64,000 nt of DNA from Iodobacter sp025352645 (GCF_033446605.1 NZ_JAWQUO010000005.1:1-64000), one strand, 5' to 3'. Counted from the stretch's first letter, positions 8,410-18,419 are shown. The notes: generated from the letters alone by a model not told the origin. Numbers and translations: made by a program.

Positions 8410-8901
8410 ATGCGCCCCTTTACTCCCAGCGATATCCAGTCGCTTATGGGGATTCAAAGCGCTTGTTATCCTGCCAACCTACTCGAAGAAGCAGAGCACC
8501 TTACCGCTAAACACCAGCAATCTCCATCAAGCTGCTGGGTGGCTACCCAACACCAGCACGTACTCGCCTATTTACTGACTCACCCTTGGTCAGGCGATAC
8601 CCCACCCGCTCTAAACGCGCCACTCCCCACTCCAAATCAATCTTGCGATATTTATTTTATTCACGATCTTGCCGTGCACCCAAGCGCACGAGGATTAGGA
8701 CTTGCTCAGCAGCTACTCGATACAGCCTTAAAATGGGCCAGACAAGAAAAATTACAAAAAATACGCTTAATCGCCATCGCTGGCGCAGCAAACTTCTGGA
8801 TAAAACAAGGCCTTAGCCCTGTAAAAAATGTAAATAAAGACTTATCTCGCAAATTAGCCGATTACGGCACGGATACGCATTACCTTGAAGCCGCCATTTA
8901 G
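8410..8901 (+). CDS. GNAT family N-acetyltransferase (RimI-like)
   Basis: The 163-residue protein has one Gcn5-type fold. The acetyl-CoA site is DLAVHPSARGLGLAQQLL, with the R-x-x-G-x-A-like pyrophosphate loop ARGLGLA, followed by a C-terminal FWIKQGL segment. The start is MRPFTPSDIQ at 8410, because an open frame back to 8305 would cross the rhlE terminator. A GTG at 8391 is an alternative. The substrate is not evident: it could acetylate a ribosomal protein N-terminus or a small molecule. Confidence 0.78.
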   Translation: MRPFTPSDIQSLMGIQSACYPANLLEEAEHLTAKHQQSPSSCWVATQHQHVLAYLLTHPWSGDTPPALNAPLPTPNQSCDIYFIHDLAVHPSARGLGLAQQLLDTALKWARQEKLQKIRLIAIAGAANFWIKQGLSPVKNVNKDLSRKLADYGTDTHYLEAAI

Positions 8902-8984
8902 ACCCAAAAACAAACCACCTAAACTAAATTAAGAAAATAAGCGCACATACTCAAATAAAACGAACCTTTGTTAAAGATGAGAAC

Positions 8985-10160
8985 ATGAATAAAAGACCTC
9001 GCACCGTTCGTCGCAGCCGTGGTGCTGCTGAAGTAGATGAATTAATCCACATCGCCACCAGCCTTGGCGTTTCATGCACACTTGCAGAGGATCGCTTCTG
9101 GCAAGACAAACTAGCCAGCTTAGTCAGTGAGATTTTGCTCGATGAGGATGAAGAAACACTCAATGCCGCACTCGATACGCTCTCCAAGACCGATCCTCAG
9201 GCGTGGAATGAACTGGCAGATATCGTAGAAGCCTGCACCGAAACCCAGACCATCCTTATTGATAAAAACGAATACCAAGCCATTATGTTTGCCGTACCCT
9301 TACTGGCATGGTCACGCTTTAATATACCCGCTGGGCCACTAGGGGATGAGCGTATTACTAGCCTGCGCGAGCATTTAAGCAAGCATGTGTTTGTTGAAGG
9401 CGCAAAGCTATCGCTAGCAGATTTTTTATTTAGCCCCGATCAGCTCCCACAAGGCTATTGCAACACGGCAAAATTAAGTAAATTACTGGCAAACTTAACC
9501 AGCAGCAACGGCACCTTAATGTGCGAACAGGCCAATAATGCAGAGCCAAGCGCGTTTTTAACCGATACACGTTATTTATTAGGCGCGATTGCTGCTCCTA
9601 AAGGCAAAGCGGTGTTTCGTTGGCAAGAAGAAAATAGCTCACGCAAAGATATTTTGACGCAATGGCAAAAGCAAGGCCTCAATTCGCTGCAATCTTTGTT
9701 TGCTGGCTGCGCAATGGAGTCCCTTCTGCCCATTTCTTACTTTGCCGCATGGCGAGAATCCGACCGCGCATCGAGAGCTTATTCTTTGCGCGCATCTGTC
9801 TCTTTCTTACAACTTTTACTTAGCGTAGAAGCCAGACAACTCACCTGCGTAATTGCCGCCTGCCACGGACGACGCCTAGAAGAGTATCGCGTAGGCTTTG
9901 TTCGCCGCAATGAAGAACCCATGCTGCATGGCGTAGTCTGGCCACTACTCGACGGCGAAGACGAGCACACCGATTGCATCGCAGAAATCGAAGCCATTTT
10001 GCGTGAATCAGGCATTACCGATATTGTCGTCCATGAACACTCGTTTCCGATGGATCAATGTGACGATTGCGGCACTCCACTTTTCCCTAATTTAGATGGG
10101 GATTTAATCCACACCGAAACACCAGAATCTAGCGACACTCCCTCCCCACACTTGCATTAA
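8985..10160 (+). CDS. DUF2863 family protein
   Basis: The 391-residue soluble protein begins with a basic stretch (KRPRTVRRSRGAAE), then an acidic helical segment (EILLDEDEETLNAALDTL), and matches my recollection of the betaproteobacterial DUF2863 family. There is no signal peptide or membrane segment. A C-terminal DDCGTPLFPNLDG patch has one Cys and acidic residues. The function is unknown. It stands alone between the GNAT gene and the diguanylate cyclase, on the same strand but with gaps of 83 and 142 bases, so an operon is uncertain. Confidence 0.65.
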   Translation: MNKRPRTVRRSRGAAEVDELIHIATSLGVSCTLAEDRFWQDKLASLVSEILLDEDEETLNAALDTLSKTDPQAWNELADIVEACTETQTILIDKNEYQAIMFAVPLLAWSRFNIPAGPLGDERITSLREHLSKHVFVEGAKLSLADFLFSPDQLPQGYCNTAKLSKLLANLTSSNGTLMCEQANNAEPSAFLTDTRYLLGAIAAPKGKAVFRWQEENSSRKDILTQWQKQGLNSLQSLFAGCAMESLLPISYFAAWRESDRASRAYSLRASVSFLQLLLSVEARQLTCVIAACHGRRLEEYRVGFVRRNEEPMLHGVVWPLLDGEDEHTDCIAEIEAILRESGITDIVVHEHSFPMDQCDDCGTPLFPNLDGDLIHTETPESSDTPSPHLH

Positions 10161-10168
10161 GCCTCAAA

Positions 10169-10195
10169 GGCGGTGAACGCATTGCATTCACCGCC
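10169..10195. terminator. Hairpin after the DUF2863 gene
   Basis: GGCGGTGAA (10169-10177) pairs perfectly with TTCACCGCC (10187-10195). There is no T-run on the plus strand, so it may be a weak or Rho-assisted terminator or an mRNA-stabilising hairpin. Confidence 0.4.
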
Positions 10196-10302
10196 ACAGC
10201 ACACCGCCTTGGCGCCATTGACGTTTGCTATCAATCAAACGCCAACAGCACCTAGTCTTATGCACTATAATTGACGAGCTTCTTTAACCGAATCCGCACG
10301 CC

Positions 10303-12114
10303 ATGCATAAGCTTAGCAACCCTACCGATATCGCCCGTGAAACGCTCAAGCAACTCACCATGCGCCGTGTGCCACCGACTCCAGACCATTACGAGTCAAT
10401 TTATCATGAGATAGCGGGCACCTCTGATAAAGATAAGCTACACCCCGCCATCAAAGAGCTGATTGCCAGCATGGGGGCCTTCCCACGGCAAACACCAGAA
10501 TTACAACGTAATATTGAACAATTGCAACGTCACGCCGGACAATCCAGCTGGGCCAGCATGCCTGCGCTGATTATTCGCAGCATTGAAAGCCAAGGTGGGC
10601 AAACAGAATTAAGCCAAAGCTGGGCAGATTTAATCCGTGATTTAATTCGGCAATGGGAATTACGCAACCCCGTCTACACCCCCAGTAGAAAACAAGACTC
10701 ACTCGAAAAAGTCCTGATTAATTTTGGCAGCGAGAGTAATGCACTGAACGAAAAACTCAGCGCCCTAATCAAAGCCTGGGGAGGATCCGGTGTAGAAAGC
10801 GGTGATAGCCCTGAAACACTTGGCATACCAGATATTAATAGCAGCAGCCCAAGCAACACAGCTAGCGCCAACACCGGCAGCGAAGACTCTGATTGGCGCG
10901 AATGGCGAGATGCACTAAACGTTGCCCTCACCATTGGTATTGAATCCCGCCTCACCCACAACATAGATTTACAACAAGAGGCAACTGACCTCGCCGCCGA
11001 AGTTGCCACAGTCAACAATAGCGCCAGCACTCAGAAACTAATGCCTAGGTTGCGCAAATTTTGGCTCCGCCTAGAGTTACAAAACGACCAAGAAATGCGT
11101 TTATGCGATGGCCTAATGGGCTTATTGCGCTTGCTTACAGACAATATGTCGGAAGTTGTGATTGAAGATGAATGGGTACGTGGCCAAGTTGCCGTAGTAC
11201 AAGCCATTATGGCGCAGCCCCTAGATATGCGAGTGATTTATGATGCAGAAGCAGGCCTAAAAGAAGTCTTATTTAAACAGGGGCAAATTAAACATAACCT
11301 TGTAGAAACACAAACCGTGCTTAAGAATATGATTGCTACATTTATTGATCGCCTCAGCGTGATGTCGGACAGCACCGATCAATACCACAGCAAAATTAGC
11401 GTCTATACCGAGCAAATCCAGCAAGCAAACAATCTAAGCAGCATAAAAGATGTCTTAGAGTCACTCCTTGGCGACACCCGCAGCATGCAACTCGACGTAC
11501 GCCGCTCACGGGACGATTTACTAGAAGCCCGCAACCAAGCCGATGAAGCCCAACAACGCATCATAATACTTGAGCAAGAGCTTACCCATGTCAGCGAAAA
11601 AGTCCGCACAGATCAACTCACCGGTGCATTAAATCGCCGCGGCTTAGAGGAGTTATTTGAGGTAGAGGCCGCAAGAGCATTACGTAGCGAAAGCCCGCTC
11701 ACGGTAGGCTTACTTGACATTGATAATTTCAAAAAACTAAACGACAGCCAAGGCCATGCAGCAGGCGATGCCGCCTTGGTTCACTTAGTAACAGTCGTAA
11801 AAGACTTATTACGCCCAACGGACTCTGTGGCACGTTACGGCGGAGAAGAGTTTGTCCTTATTTTGCCAGAAACCGGCATTGACGAAGCAGTCAGCGTGAT
11901 TCAACGCTTACAACGTGAGCTTACCAAGCGCTTCTTCTTAAATAATAACGATAAACTACTGATCACCTTTAGTGCGGGGGTTGCACTGGTGCTACCTGGC
12001 GAGGTGCGCGATCGCGTGATAGAACGCGCCGACCAAGCCATGTATCAAGCAAAAAAACTTGGCAAAAACAGAGTGGAAATCGCCGAAACGCCTACGGGTA
12101 TAGCATTAAGATAA
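10303..12114 (+). CDS. Diguanylate cyclase (GGDEF domain, GGEEF active site)
   Basis: The 603-residue cytoplasmic protein would make cyclic di-GMP from two GTP. The active-site GGEEF is at residues 513-517. An RxxD inhibitory I-site (RPTD, 504-507) lies exactly five residues upstream, so product feedback inhibition is expected. The N-terminal 380 residues are helical without membrane segments or a recognised sensor domain. They open with ARETLKQLTMRRVPPTPDHY, a leader seen in many betaproteobacterial GGDEF proteins. A coiled coil (about 390-450) links to the catalytic domain. It is convergent with the rfaE1 operon. Confidence 0.9.
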   Translation: MHKLSNPTDIARETLKQLTMRRVPPTPDHYESIYHEIAGTSDKDKLHPAIKELIASMGAFPRQTPELQRNIEQLQRHAGQSSWASMPALIIRSIESQGGQTELSQSWADLIRDLIRQWELRNPVYTPSRKQDSLEKVLINFGSESNALNEKLSALIKAWGGSGVESGDSPETLGIPDINSSSPSNTASANTGSEDSDWREWRDALNVALTIGIESRLTHNIDLQQEATDLAAEVATVNNSASTQKLMPRLRKFWLRLELQNDQEMRLCDGLMGLLRLLTDNMSEVVIEDEWVRGQVAVVQAIMAQPLDMRVIYDAEAGLKEVLFKQGQIKHNLVETQTVLKNMIATFIDRLSVMSDSTDQYHSKISVYTEQIQQANNLSSIKDVLESLLGDTRSMQLDVRRSRDDLLEARNQADEAQQRIIILEQELTHVSEKVRTDQLTGALNRRGLEELFEVEAARALRSESPLTVGLLDIDNFKKLNDSQGHAAGDAALVHLVTVVKDLLRPTDSVARYGGEEFVLILPETGIDEAVSVIQRLQRELTKRFFLNNNDKLLITFSAGVALVLPGEVRDRVIERADQAMYQAKKLGKNRVEIAETPTGIALR

Positions 12115-12126
12115 GCAAGCCAGCAA

Positions 12127-13074
12127 TTAAGCAAAGAGCTCGTCTGGGTGTACTACAGCAGTACCCAGCTTGGCAACCACTACACCAGCAGCTCGATTAG
12201 ACCAATCCATCGCCTCAGGCATTTCCAAACCCGCCGCCAGCATCAAACCTAAAGTCGCAATGACCGTATCCCCTGCCCCCGACACATCAAACACTTCGTG
12301 CGCATGGGTTGGCTTATGCACTACGCCTTCTGGCCTAAATAAGGTCATCCCTTCCTCACTACGCGTCACCAACAATGCATCCAAGTTTAATGATGCACGT
12401 AATGACTCAGCTTTTTCGGCCAACTCCGCATCATTAGCCCACTTGCCCGCCACCTGCCTAAATTCGCTACGATTAGGTGTAAGCAAAGTGGCCCCACGAT
12501 AGCGATCGTACTCATCCCCCTTAGGATCAACCAGCACAATTTTACCTGCAGCCCGCGCTACATCAATCATCAACTGCACGTGGCGTAAGCCACCTTTGCC
12601 GTAATCAGACAAAATAACAACGTCTATCTCAGCAAGCAAGGCCTTAAATTCATCGAGCTTCGCCGCCAAAATTTCATGGCTTGGCTCATTTTCAAAATCT
12701 ATGCGCAGCAATTGCTGCTGCCTTGCCAATACCCGCAGCTTCACCGTTGTATCCAATGTCGCATCACGATGCAAATAGGTATGCACCCCATCCTCGATAA
12801 GCAGCTTTTCAAGGGTACGGCCAGCCTCATCATCCCCAACTACAGCCAATAAATGCGCCTGCCCACCCAATGCCGCAATATTTCTTGCCACATTAGCGGC
12901 CCCGCCTGCGCGCTCTTCTGTACGGCGAATACGTGCCACAGGCACGGGCGCCTCAGGCGAGATACGATCCACATCGCCAAACCAATAGCGATCCAACATC
13001 ACATCACCCGCAACGAGCACCCGCGCATTTGCCACTGCACGCTCCAGCATACGCTTGCCTTCTGCAGACAACAT
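12127..13074 (-). CDS. rfaE1: D-glycero-beta-D-manno-heptose-7-phosphate kinase (RfaE1/HldA)
   Basis: The 315-residue PfkB/ribokinase-family kinase phosphorylates heptose 7-phosphate to the 1,7-bisphosphate for LPS inner-core heptose synthesis. Family marks are VLVAGDVMLDRYWFGDVDRISPEAPVP at the N-terminus, GGAANVARN, and the anion-hole/catalytic DVSGAGDT near residue 270. Only the kinase half is present, not the adenylyltransferase half of bifunctional HldE. The ATG follows the pyrF TAA directly, so it is co-translated as the last gene of the lapA-lapB-pyrF run. Confidence 0.93.
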   Translation of the reverse strand: MLSAEGKRMLERAVANARVLVAGDVMLDRYWFGDVDRISPEAPVPVARIRRTEERAGGAANVARNIAALGGQAHLLAVVGDDEAGRTLEKLLIEDGVHTYLHRDATLDTTVKLRVLARQQQLLRIDFENEPSHEILAAKLDEFKALLAEIDVVILSDYGKGGLRHVQLMIDVARAAGKIVLVDPKGDEYDRYRGATLLTPNRSEFRQVAGKWANDAELAEKAESLRASLNLDALLVTRSEEGMTLFRPEGVVHKPTHAHEVFDVSGAGDTVIATLGLMLAAGLEMPEAMDWSNRAAGVVVAKLGTAVVHPDELFA

Positions 13075-13779
13075 TTATTGCCCCTTCGCCAACAAGCTAC
13101 GATTAATCTCCAGCAGCACGGCCACAGGATCCGCACTTTGTGTAATGGGGCGACCAATCACCAAGTAGTCTGCCCCCGCAGCAACGGCCTCTTCAGGCGT
13201 CATGATGCGCGACTGATCGTTGGCGGCGAAATGAGCTGGGCGAATCCCTGGGGTAATCAAATTAAAATCAGCACCGCAAATACTTTTTAGCAAGCTCGCC
13301 TCATGTGCCGAGCAAACTACACCATCCAAACCACAATCGTGGGTTAAACGAGCCAACTTTTCGACCTGTACCGTTGGCTCAGGCAAATCCAACTCGGCCA
13401 AATCTGCAGCATTCATGCTGGTTAACACAGTCACGGCAATCAGCAAGGGCCGCTGAGGCAAGGCCTCTAATGCATCACGTGTAGTTTCCATCATTCGACG
13501 ACCACCACTGGCGTGGACATTCACCATCCACACGCCCAACTCTGCCGCGGCTTTGCACGCCTGCGCAACTGTATTGGGAATATCGTGAAATTTAAGATCT
13601 AAAAACACATCAAAACCACGCGCAACCAACTGCTCAACCAATGCTGGGCCACTACGGGTAAATAATTCTTTACCCACTTTTAGACGACACAAAGCGGGGC
13701 TCAATCGATCAGCAAAGGCCAAGGCTTCTGCTGCACTAGCGTAATCCAAGGCAACAATCACGGGGGATGAAGTCGGCAT
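13075..13779 (-). CDS. pyrF: Orotidine 5'-phosphate decarboxylase PyrF
   Basis: The 234-residue TIM-barrel enzyme catalyses the last step of UMP synthesis. It shows VALDYASAAEAL at the N-terminus, the catalytic LDLKFHDIPNT (D-x-K-x-x-D) and the phosphate-binding TPGIRP plus GADYLVIGRPI. The start is the ATG at 13779 with AGGA upstream; a TTG two codons earlier is less likely. It lies 78 bp after lapB and is directly joined to rfaE1. Confidence 0.95.
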   Translation of the reverse strand: MPTSSPVIVALDYASAAEALAFADRLSPALCRLKVGKELFTRSGPALVEQLVARGFDVFLDLKFHDIPNTVAQACKAAAELGVWMVNVHASGGRRMMETTRDALEALPQRPLLIAVTVLTSMNAADLAELDLPEPTVQVEKLARLTHDCGLDGVVCSAHEASLLKSICGADFNLITPGIRPAHFAANDQSRIMTPEEAVAAGADYLVIGRPITQSADPVAVLLEINRSLLAKGQ

Positions 13780-13857
13780 ACACAATCCTATTTATAATTT
13801 TATGCTAGGCATTAGGGCGGCGAACAAGCCTAAAACCGCTCTGTGAGCAGGGTAGAG

Positions 13858-15021
13858 TTATTTTTGTGCGCCACGAACCGGCGGAAAGGTTTCCCACTCG
13901 GTGCAAGCAGGGCAATGCCAAAAATATTGCTTGGCTTTAAAACCACAGTGGGTGCAGCGATACATGGTTTGCTCACGTGTGGCATCGTGAATCAGCTTCA
14001 CAATCAGCTCTAGCTCAACTTTTTGATCATCTGGCGCCACCAGCAAATGCGCCTCAAGCACCTTACGCAAACTCGGCATCGTTGGATGCGCTTTCAACCG
14101 CTCCCGTACAAATTCATGCGTAGCCAGCAGGCCCTGCTCAGTTAGCAAGCGCTCATAAGCCAAATCCAACACATCTAACTCAGGATACTGGCGCAGCAGA
14201 CCCAACAAGAGCTGCGTCCCTTCGGCCGCACGCCCTTGCAGATCAAAGGCCGCCAACAATGGCCTTGCTGCCAGCGCAATATAAAGCGGCTCTTGTGATT
14301 CAATCTTAAGCCAAGCTTCAATTGCAGCATCTACATTACCCGCCGTAATTTCCAGCTCAGCCAAAATCATATACGCACGGGAACACTTACGATGCTCAGC
14401 AATGGCTTTTTGCAAATAGGCGCGAGCCGCTGCAGGCTCAGAACGTAAAGCGCCTTGCGAGGCTAATTCGCAATAAAACTGCGCAATTTCATGCTGATAG
14501 GTATGACGCTCATCCCGCAATTGCTGTGCGGTTTCAATCGCTTTTGCCCATGCTTTTTCCTGCTGATATACCCCAAGCAATTCAATTCGCGCCTGCCTAG
14601 CGTAATCAGTATCGGCCAATTCAGTGAGCAGACTTTCTGCACGATCAAACAAACCGGCTTGCATAAAATCAAGCGCCAATTCAAATTGCGCCGTTTGTTT
14701 TTGGCCCACCGTTAATTCACGCCGAACCAATAACTTTTGATGCATACGAATAGCACGCTCTAATTCACCACGACGGCGAAACAAATGCCCAAGCGTGAAT
14801 TGCAATTCAATGGTCTCTGCGTGATGCCGTGCAATATCCACATACACATCTACCGCGCGATTGGTTTCACCATTCAGTAAGTAGTTTAGCCCTTTAAAAT
14901 ACGCTACAGGCAAAGAGCGAGTTTCAGACAAAACATGTTTAATATCTACACGCGCAGCCAACCACCCTAGGGCAAAAAAAGCCGGCAAGGCAATTAGCCA
15001 CCAGTATTCAATTTCAAGCAT
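13858..15021 (-). CDS. lapB: Lipopolysaccharide assembly protein LapB (YciM)
   Basis: The 387-residue protein has an N-terminal membrane anchor (about residues 4-23), a long array of TPR repeats and a C-terminal rubredoxin-like metal knuckle CTHCGFKAKQYFWHCPAC. In E. coli LapB presents LpxC to the FtsH protease and so balances LPS with phospholipid. It sits 8 bp after lapA, in the conserved ihfB-lapA-lapB-pyrF order. Confidence 0.94.
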   Translation of the reverse strand: MLEIEYWWLIALPAFFALGWLAARVDIKHVLSETRSLPVAYFKGLNYLLNGETNRAVDVYVDIARHHAETIELQFTLGHLFRRRGELERAIRMHQKLLVRRELTVGQKQTAQFELALDFMQAGLFDRAESLLTELADTDYARQARIELLGVYQQEKAWAKAIETAQQLRDERHTYQHEIAQFYCELASQGALRSEPAAARAYLQKAIAEHRKCSRAYMILAELEITAGNVDAAIEAWLKIESQEPLYIALAARPLLAAFDLQGRAAEGTQLLLGLLRQYPELDVLDLAYERLLTEQGLLATHEFVRERLKAHPTMPSLRKVLEAHLLVAPDDQKVELELIVKLIHDATREQTMYRCTHCGFKAKQYFWHCPACTEWETFPPVRGAQK

Positions 15022-15029
15022 AAATAGAT

Positions 15030-15332
15030 TTACAACGCGTCACGGGGTTGTTCAACAAGAAGATCAGGCGCTAAATCAGCAACGGTCTGCCTAGCACGTA
15101 ATTCTTTTTTTAAGCCTACGACTTCACGGCGCAAGCGAATGATCTTAGAAAATGCGGCCAACAAACCAAATACGGCTCCAACCACAAAGAAAACTAACAA
15201 TAGCAAAGCAAGTGGCGCCTGCCAAAAATAACCCAAAAAGAATTTAAGTACCACAGGCTCGGCATTATGCATAGCAAAGCCAAACATAATCACAAAGAGT
15301 ATAAATTTAATCAGCCAGTAGAAATATCGCAT
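15030..15332 (-). CDS. lapA: Lipopolysaccharide assembly protein LapA (YciS, DUF1049)
   Basis: The 100-residue protein has two membrane segments (about residues 3-20 and 40-62) followed by a basic cytoplasmic coiled coil (IIRLRREVVGLKKELRAR), the standard LapA layout. It partners LapB in LPS homeostasis and precedes it by 8 bp, presumably translated together. Confidence 0.9.
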   Translation of the reverse strand: MRYFYWLIKFILFVIMFGFAMHNAEPVVLKFFLGYFWQAPLALLLLVFFVVGAVFGLLAAFSKIIRLRREVVGLKKELRARQTVADLAPDLLVEQPRDAL

Positions 15333-15442
15333 GGGTTAGAACCATAGAAATAAGCTAGGTAGCATTGTAACCGATTCAGCCGTTGCATTCGCATGGATAA
15401 TGCACATTGTACGTAAGGATTGAGGATGTTACGCCCCAATAC

Positions 15443-15471
15443 AAAAAGGCGACACCCTTGGGTGTCGCCTT
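15443..15471 (-). terminator. Rho-independent terminator of the rpsA-ihfB unit
   Basis: Minus-strand AAGGCGACACCC-AA-GGGTGTCGCCTT followed by TTTG is a very strong terminator. It separates rpsA-ihfB from the lapA-lapB-pyrF-rfaE1 unit. Confidence 0.9.
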
Positions 15472-15487
15472 GAGGTAACGCAAAACA

Positions 15488-15772
15488 TCAAATCAGGGCA
15501 TCAACCCTTTCTCGAAGCTCTTTACCCGCTTTAAAGTGGGGAACAAATTTCTCCGGAACTGCTACTTTCGTACCAGATTTCGGATTACGCCCCACTCGCG
15601 GCGGACGATAATTCAGATCAAAACTGCCAAAGCCACGAATCTCGATACGCTGACCTTGAGACAAGCTCTTGGCCATTGCATCTAAGATGGTCTTCACAGC
15701 CAGCTCTGCATCCTTCGCAACCAGCTGCGGATAACGCTGGGCGAGCTTTGCAATAAGCTCGGACTTGGTCAT
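15488..15772 (-). CDS. ihfB: Integration host factor subunit beta
   Basis: The 94-residue HU/IHF-family DNA-bending protein has MTKSELIAKLAQRYPQL at the N-terminus. Its IHF/HU signature GFGSFDLNYRPPRVGRNPKSG includes the beta-arm intercalating proline region. The start at 15772 matches E. coli IhfB. An ATG at 15787, one base after the rpsA stop, would add five residues (MDQGG) and cannot be excluded. It is co-transcribed with rpsA. Confidence 0.93.
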   Translation of the reverse strand: MTKSELIAKLAQRYPQLVAKDAELAVKTILDAMAKSLSQGQRIEIRGFGSFDLNYRPPRVGRNPKSGTKVAVPEKFVPHFKAGKELRERVDALI

Positions 15773-15788
15773 CCCACCTTGATCCATA

Positions 15789-17492
15789 TTACTCTGCGCC
15801 AGACATCTTAGCTTTCAGCAAGGCGCCTAGGCTGGTTGTACCAGCAGTACCTGTGCTTTCTGTAGACAGCTTGCTCATTACTTCTGTTTCATCAGCAGAG
15901 TCTTTCGCTTTGATCGACAGATTGATCGAACGGTTCTTACGATCAACGTTGATGATCATGGCTTCAACTTCGTCGCCTTCTTTCAACACAGTACGGATGT
16001 CTTCAACGCGATCGCGTGAAACTTCTGTAGAGCGCAGGTAGCCTTCGATTTCTTCAGACAGAGCAATTGTTGCGCCCTTAGCATCCAAAGATTTCACAGT
16101 ACCCTTAACAAGGGAACCTTTGTCGAAAGTAGAAACGTAGTTGTTGAAAGGATCACCTTCCATTTGCTTGATACCAAGGCTGATGCGTTCTTTCTCAGTG
16201 TCGATAGACAGAACCATCGCTTCAACTTCATCGCCCTTCTTGTAGTTGCGAACAGCTTCTTCGCCAGCCACATTCCAAGAAAGATCAGATAAGTGAACCA
16301 GACCGTCGATACCGCCAGCCAGACCAACGAACACACCGAAGTCAGTAATAGACTTGATTGCGCCCTTGATCTTGTCACCCTTCTTGAAGTTTTCAGCAAA
16401 ATCATCCCATGGATTAGCCATGCACTGCTTCATACCCAGTGAGATACGACGTTTTTCTTCGTCGATATCCAGAATCATTACTTCTACTTCATCGCCAAGC
16501 TGAACAACCTTAGATGGATGAACGTTTTTGTTAGTCCAATCCATTTCTGAAACGTGAACCAGACCTTCGATGCCTTGTTCGATTTCAACGAATGCGCCGT
16601 AGTCTGTAAGGTTAGTAACCTTACCGAACATACGTGTACCCGATGGGTAACGACGTGACAAACCAACCCAAGGATCTTCGCCCAATTGCTTCAGACCTAG
16701 AGAAACGCGGTTCTTCTCTTGATCGAATTTCAGAACCTTAGCTTCAACTTCATCGCCAACAGCCAGAACTTCGGATGGGTGCTTCACACGACGCCAAGCA
16801 AGGTCAGTAATGTGCAACAGACCGTCAATACCACCCAGATCAACGAACGCGCCGTAGTCTGTGATGTTTTTAACGATACCCTTGATGATCGCGCCTTCCT
16901 TGAGTGTTTCAAGGAGTTTTTGACGCTCTTCGCCCAAGGACTCTTCCAGAACCGCACGGCGTGAAACAACAACGTTGTTACGCTTACGATCAAGTTTGAT
17001 CACCTTAAATTCGATTTGCTTGCCTTCGAATGGAGTGGTGTCTTTAACTGGACGAATATCAACCAAAGAACCTGGCAAGAATGCGCGCAGACCGTTAACC
17101 ATAACAGTCAGACCACCCTTAACCTTACCGGAAATAACACCGGTCATAACCATGGCTTTTTCTAGGCAATCTTCAAGCTCAATCCATGCAGCCAGACGTT
17201 TTGCTTTTTCACGGGAAAGCTTAGTTTCGCCGTAGCCGTTTTCCAGGCTATCAATTGCAACAGGAACGAAATCGCCAACTTTAACGTCAAGTTCGCCATT
17301 GTCGTTTTTGAATTCTTCGAGCGGGATCAGCGACTCGGACTTCAGGCCGGCGTTCACAGTCACGAAGTTATGGTCGATAGCAACCACTTCAGCAGTGATC
17401 ACTTCACCAGCGCGCATTTCCTGACGCGTTAGGCTTTCTTCGAACAGAGCGGCAAAGCTTTCCATGGAGCCGGACAGAGTAGCAGTAGTCAT
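15789..17492 (-). CDS. rpsA: 30S ribosomal protein S1
   Basis: The 567-residue protein contains six S1 (OB-fold) RNA-binding repeats, from GEVITAEVVAIDHNFVTVNAG to the sixth repeat ending VDRKNRSINLSIKAKD. The tail GTTSLGALLKAKMSG is typical of Neisseria-like S1. S1 recruits mRNA to the 30S subunit. The start is the ATG at 17492; a longer TTG-initiated reading from 17510 is unlikely. GGAAA lies 11 bases upstream. The order cmk-rpsA-ihfB is conserved in proteobacteria. Confidence 0.96.
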   Translation of the reverse strand: MTTATLSGSMESFAALFEESLTRQEMRAGEVITAEVVAIDHNFVTVNAGLKSESLIPLEEFKNDNGELDVKVGDFVPVAIDSLENGYGETKLSREKAKRLAAWIELEDCLEKAMVMTGVISGKVKGGLTVMVNGLRAFLPGSLVDIRPVKDTTPFEGKQIEFKVIKLDRKRNNVVVSRRAVLEESLGEERQKLLETLKEGAIIKGIVKNITDYGAFVDLGGIDGLLHITDLAWRRVKHPSEVLAVGDEVEAKVLKFDQEKNRVSLGLKQLGEDPWVGLSRRYPSGTRMFGKVTNLTDYGAFVEIEQGIEGLVHVSEMDWTNKNVHPSKVVQLGDEVEVMILDIDEEKRRISLGMKQCMANPWDDFAENFKKGDKIKGAIKSITDFGVFVGLAGGIDGLVHLSDLSWNVAGEEAVRNYKKGDEVEAMVLSIDTEKERISLGIKQMEGDPFNNYVSTFDKGSLVKGTVKSLDAKGATIALSEEIEGYLRSTEVSRDRVEDIRTVLKEGDEVEAMIINVDRKNRSINLSIKAKDSADETEVMSKLSTESTGTAGTTSLGALLKAKMSGAE

Positions 17493-17709
17493 ATAAATGG
17501 AAATTTCCAAGCATTTTTGGGCGGAATGCCAAAAATAAGTTAGTTAAACAAATGTTGTAAGGCTTTGCGCCCTAAAACACGATAAATACCCAACAAGGGC
17601 AAAAGCCACGACCTAGGGCCATGGCTTAGTGTGGCGATTCTAAAGAATTCTCTGTTATAGTTCAAGTACTTGGGGATAAAAGGCGTGATTTATAACAAGA
17701 AAAACCACA

Positions 17710-18378
17710 TTATTCCTCTTTAGGCCGTGTTTTCCACCAAGATAACACCTGCTCAACCACCTGATCTAAGCTCAAATTCGAGGTTTCCAAGAGCAAAGCA
17801 TCCGGCCATTGACGCAATGGCGCCTCAGCTCTAGCAGCATCGCGCGCGTCCCTTGATTCTAAATCTTGGGTAATCGCCGCTAAATCTGCCAACTCACCCC
17901 GCCCAAGCAGCTGCGTATAGCGGCGCTCTGCACGCACTTTGGCACTGGCGGTTAAAAAAATCTTCAGTTCTGCCTGTGGGAACACCACCGAGCCCATGTC
18001 ACGACCATCTGCTACCAAGCCAGGGGCAAGCGCAAAAGCCCGCTGACGCGCGAGCAAAGCCTGCCTTACTGCAGCAAAGGCGGCAATTTGTGAAGCACCT
18101 ACGCCAATTTCTTCGCTGCGAATTTGCGCACTCACGTCTTGCCCACTCAGCAAGATTAAACCCGCCTCAAAGCGCACATCTAATGATGCAGCAATACGGG
18201 CCACCCCAAGCTCATCACGCCACGCCACGCCTGCTTGCTTGGCGGCCAAAGCGCTTAAACGATACAAAGCACCCGAATCCAGGTAGGCAAACCCAAGTGC
18301 TTCTGCAACACCTTGTGCAACCGACCCTTTGCCCGAAGCGGACGGCCCATCAATAGCTAAAACAGCGATACCCGACAT
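17710..18378 (-). CDS. cmk: Cytidylate kinase
   Basis: The 222-residue P-loop kinase phosphorylates CMP/dCMP. The Walker A is DGPSASGKGSVA near the N-terminus. The NMP-binding YLDSGALYR, DGRDMGSVVFP and the lid segment R-AERRYTQL are present. It is followed by 217 bp of rpsA leader with no gene, in which I see only a weak hairpin near 17612-17636. In many relatives aroA precedes cmk; here an aldo/keto reductase does. Confidence 0.95.
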   Translation of the reverse strand: MSGIAVLAIDGPSASGKGSVAQGVAEALGFAYLDSGALYRLSALAAKQAGVAWRDELGVARIAASLDVRFEAGLILLSGQDVSAQIRSEEIGVGASQIAAFAAVRQALLARQRAFALAPGLVADGRDMGSVVFPQAELKIFLTASAKVRAERRYTQLLGRGELADLAAITQDLESRDARDAARAEAPLRQWPDALLLETSNLSLDQVVEQVLSWWKTRPKEE

Positions 18379-18419
18379 ATCTTTCCTTGCCTATTTAGAC
18401 TGCGCCGATTACCGCGCAG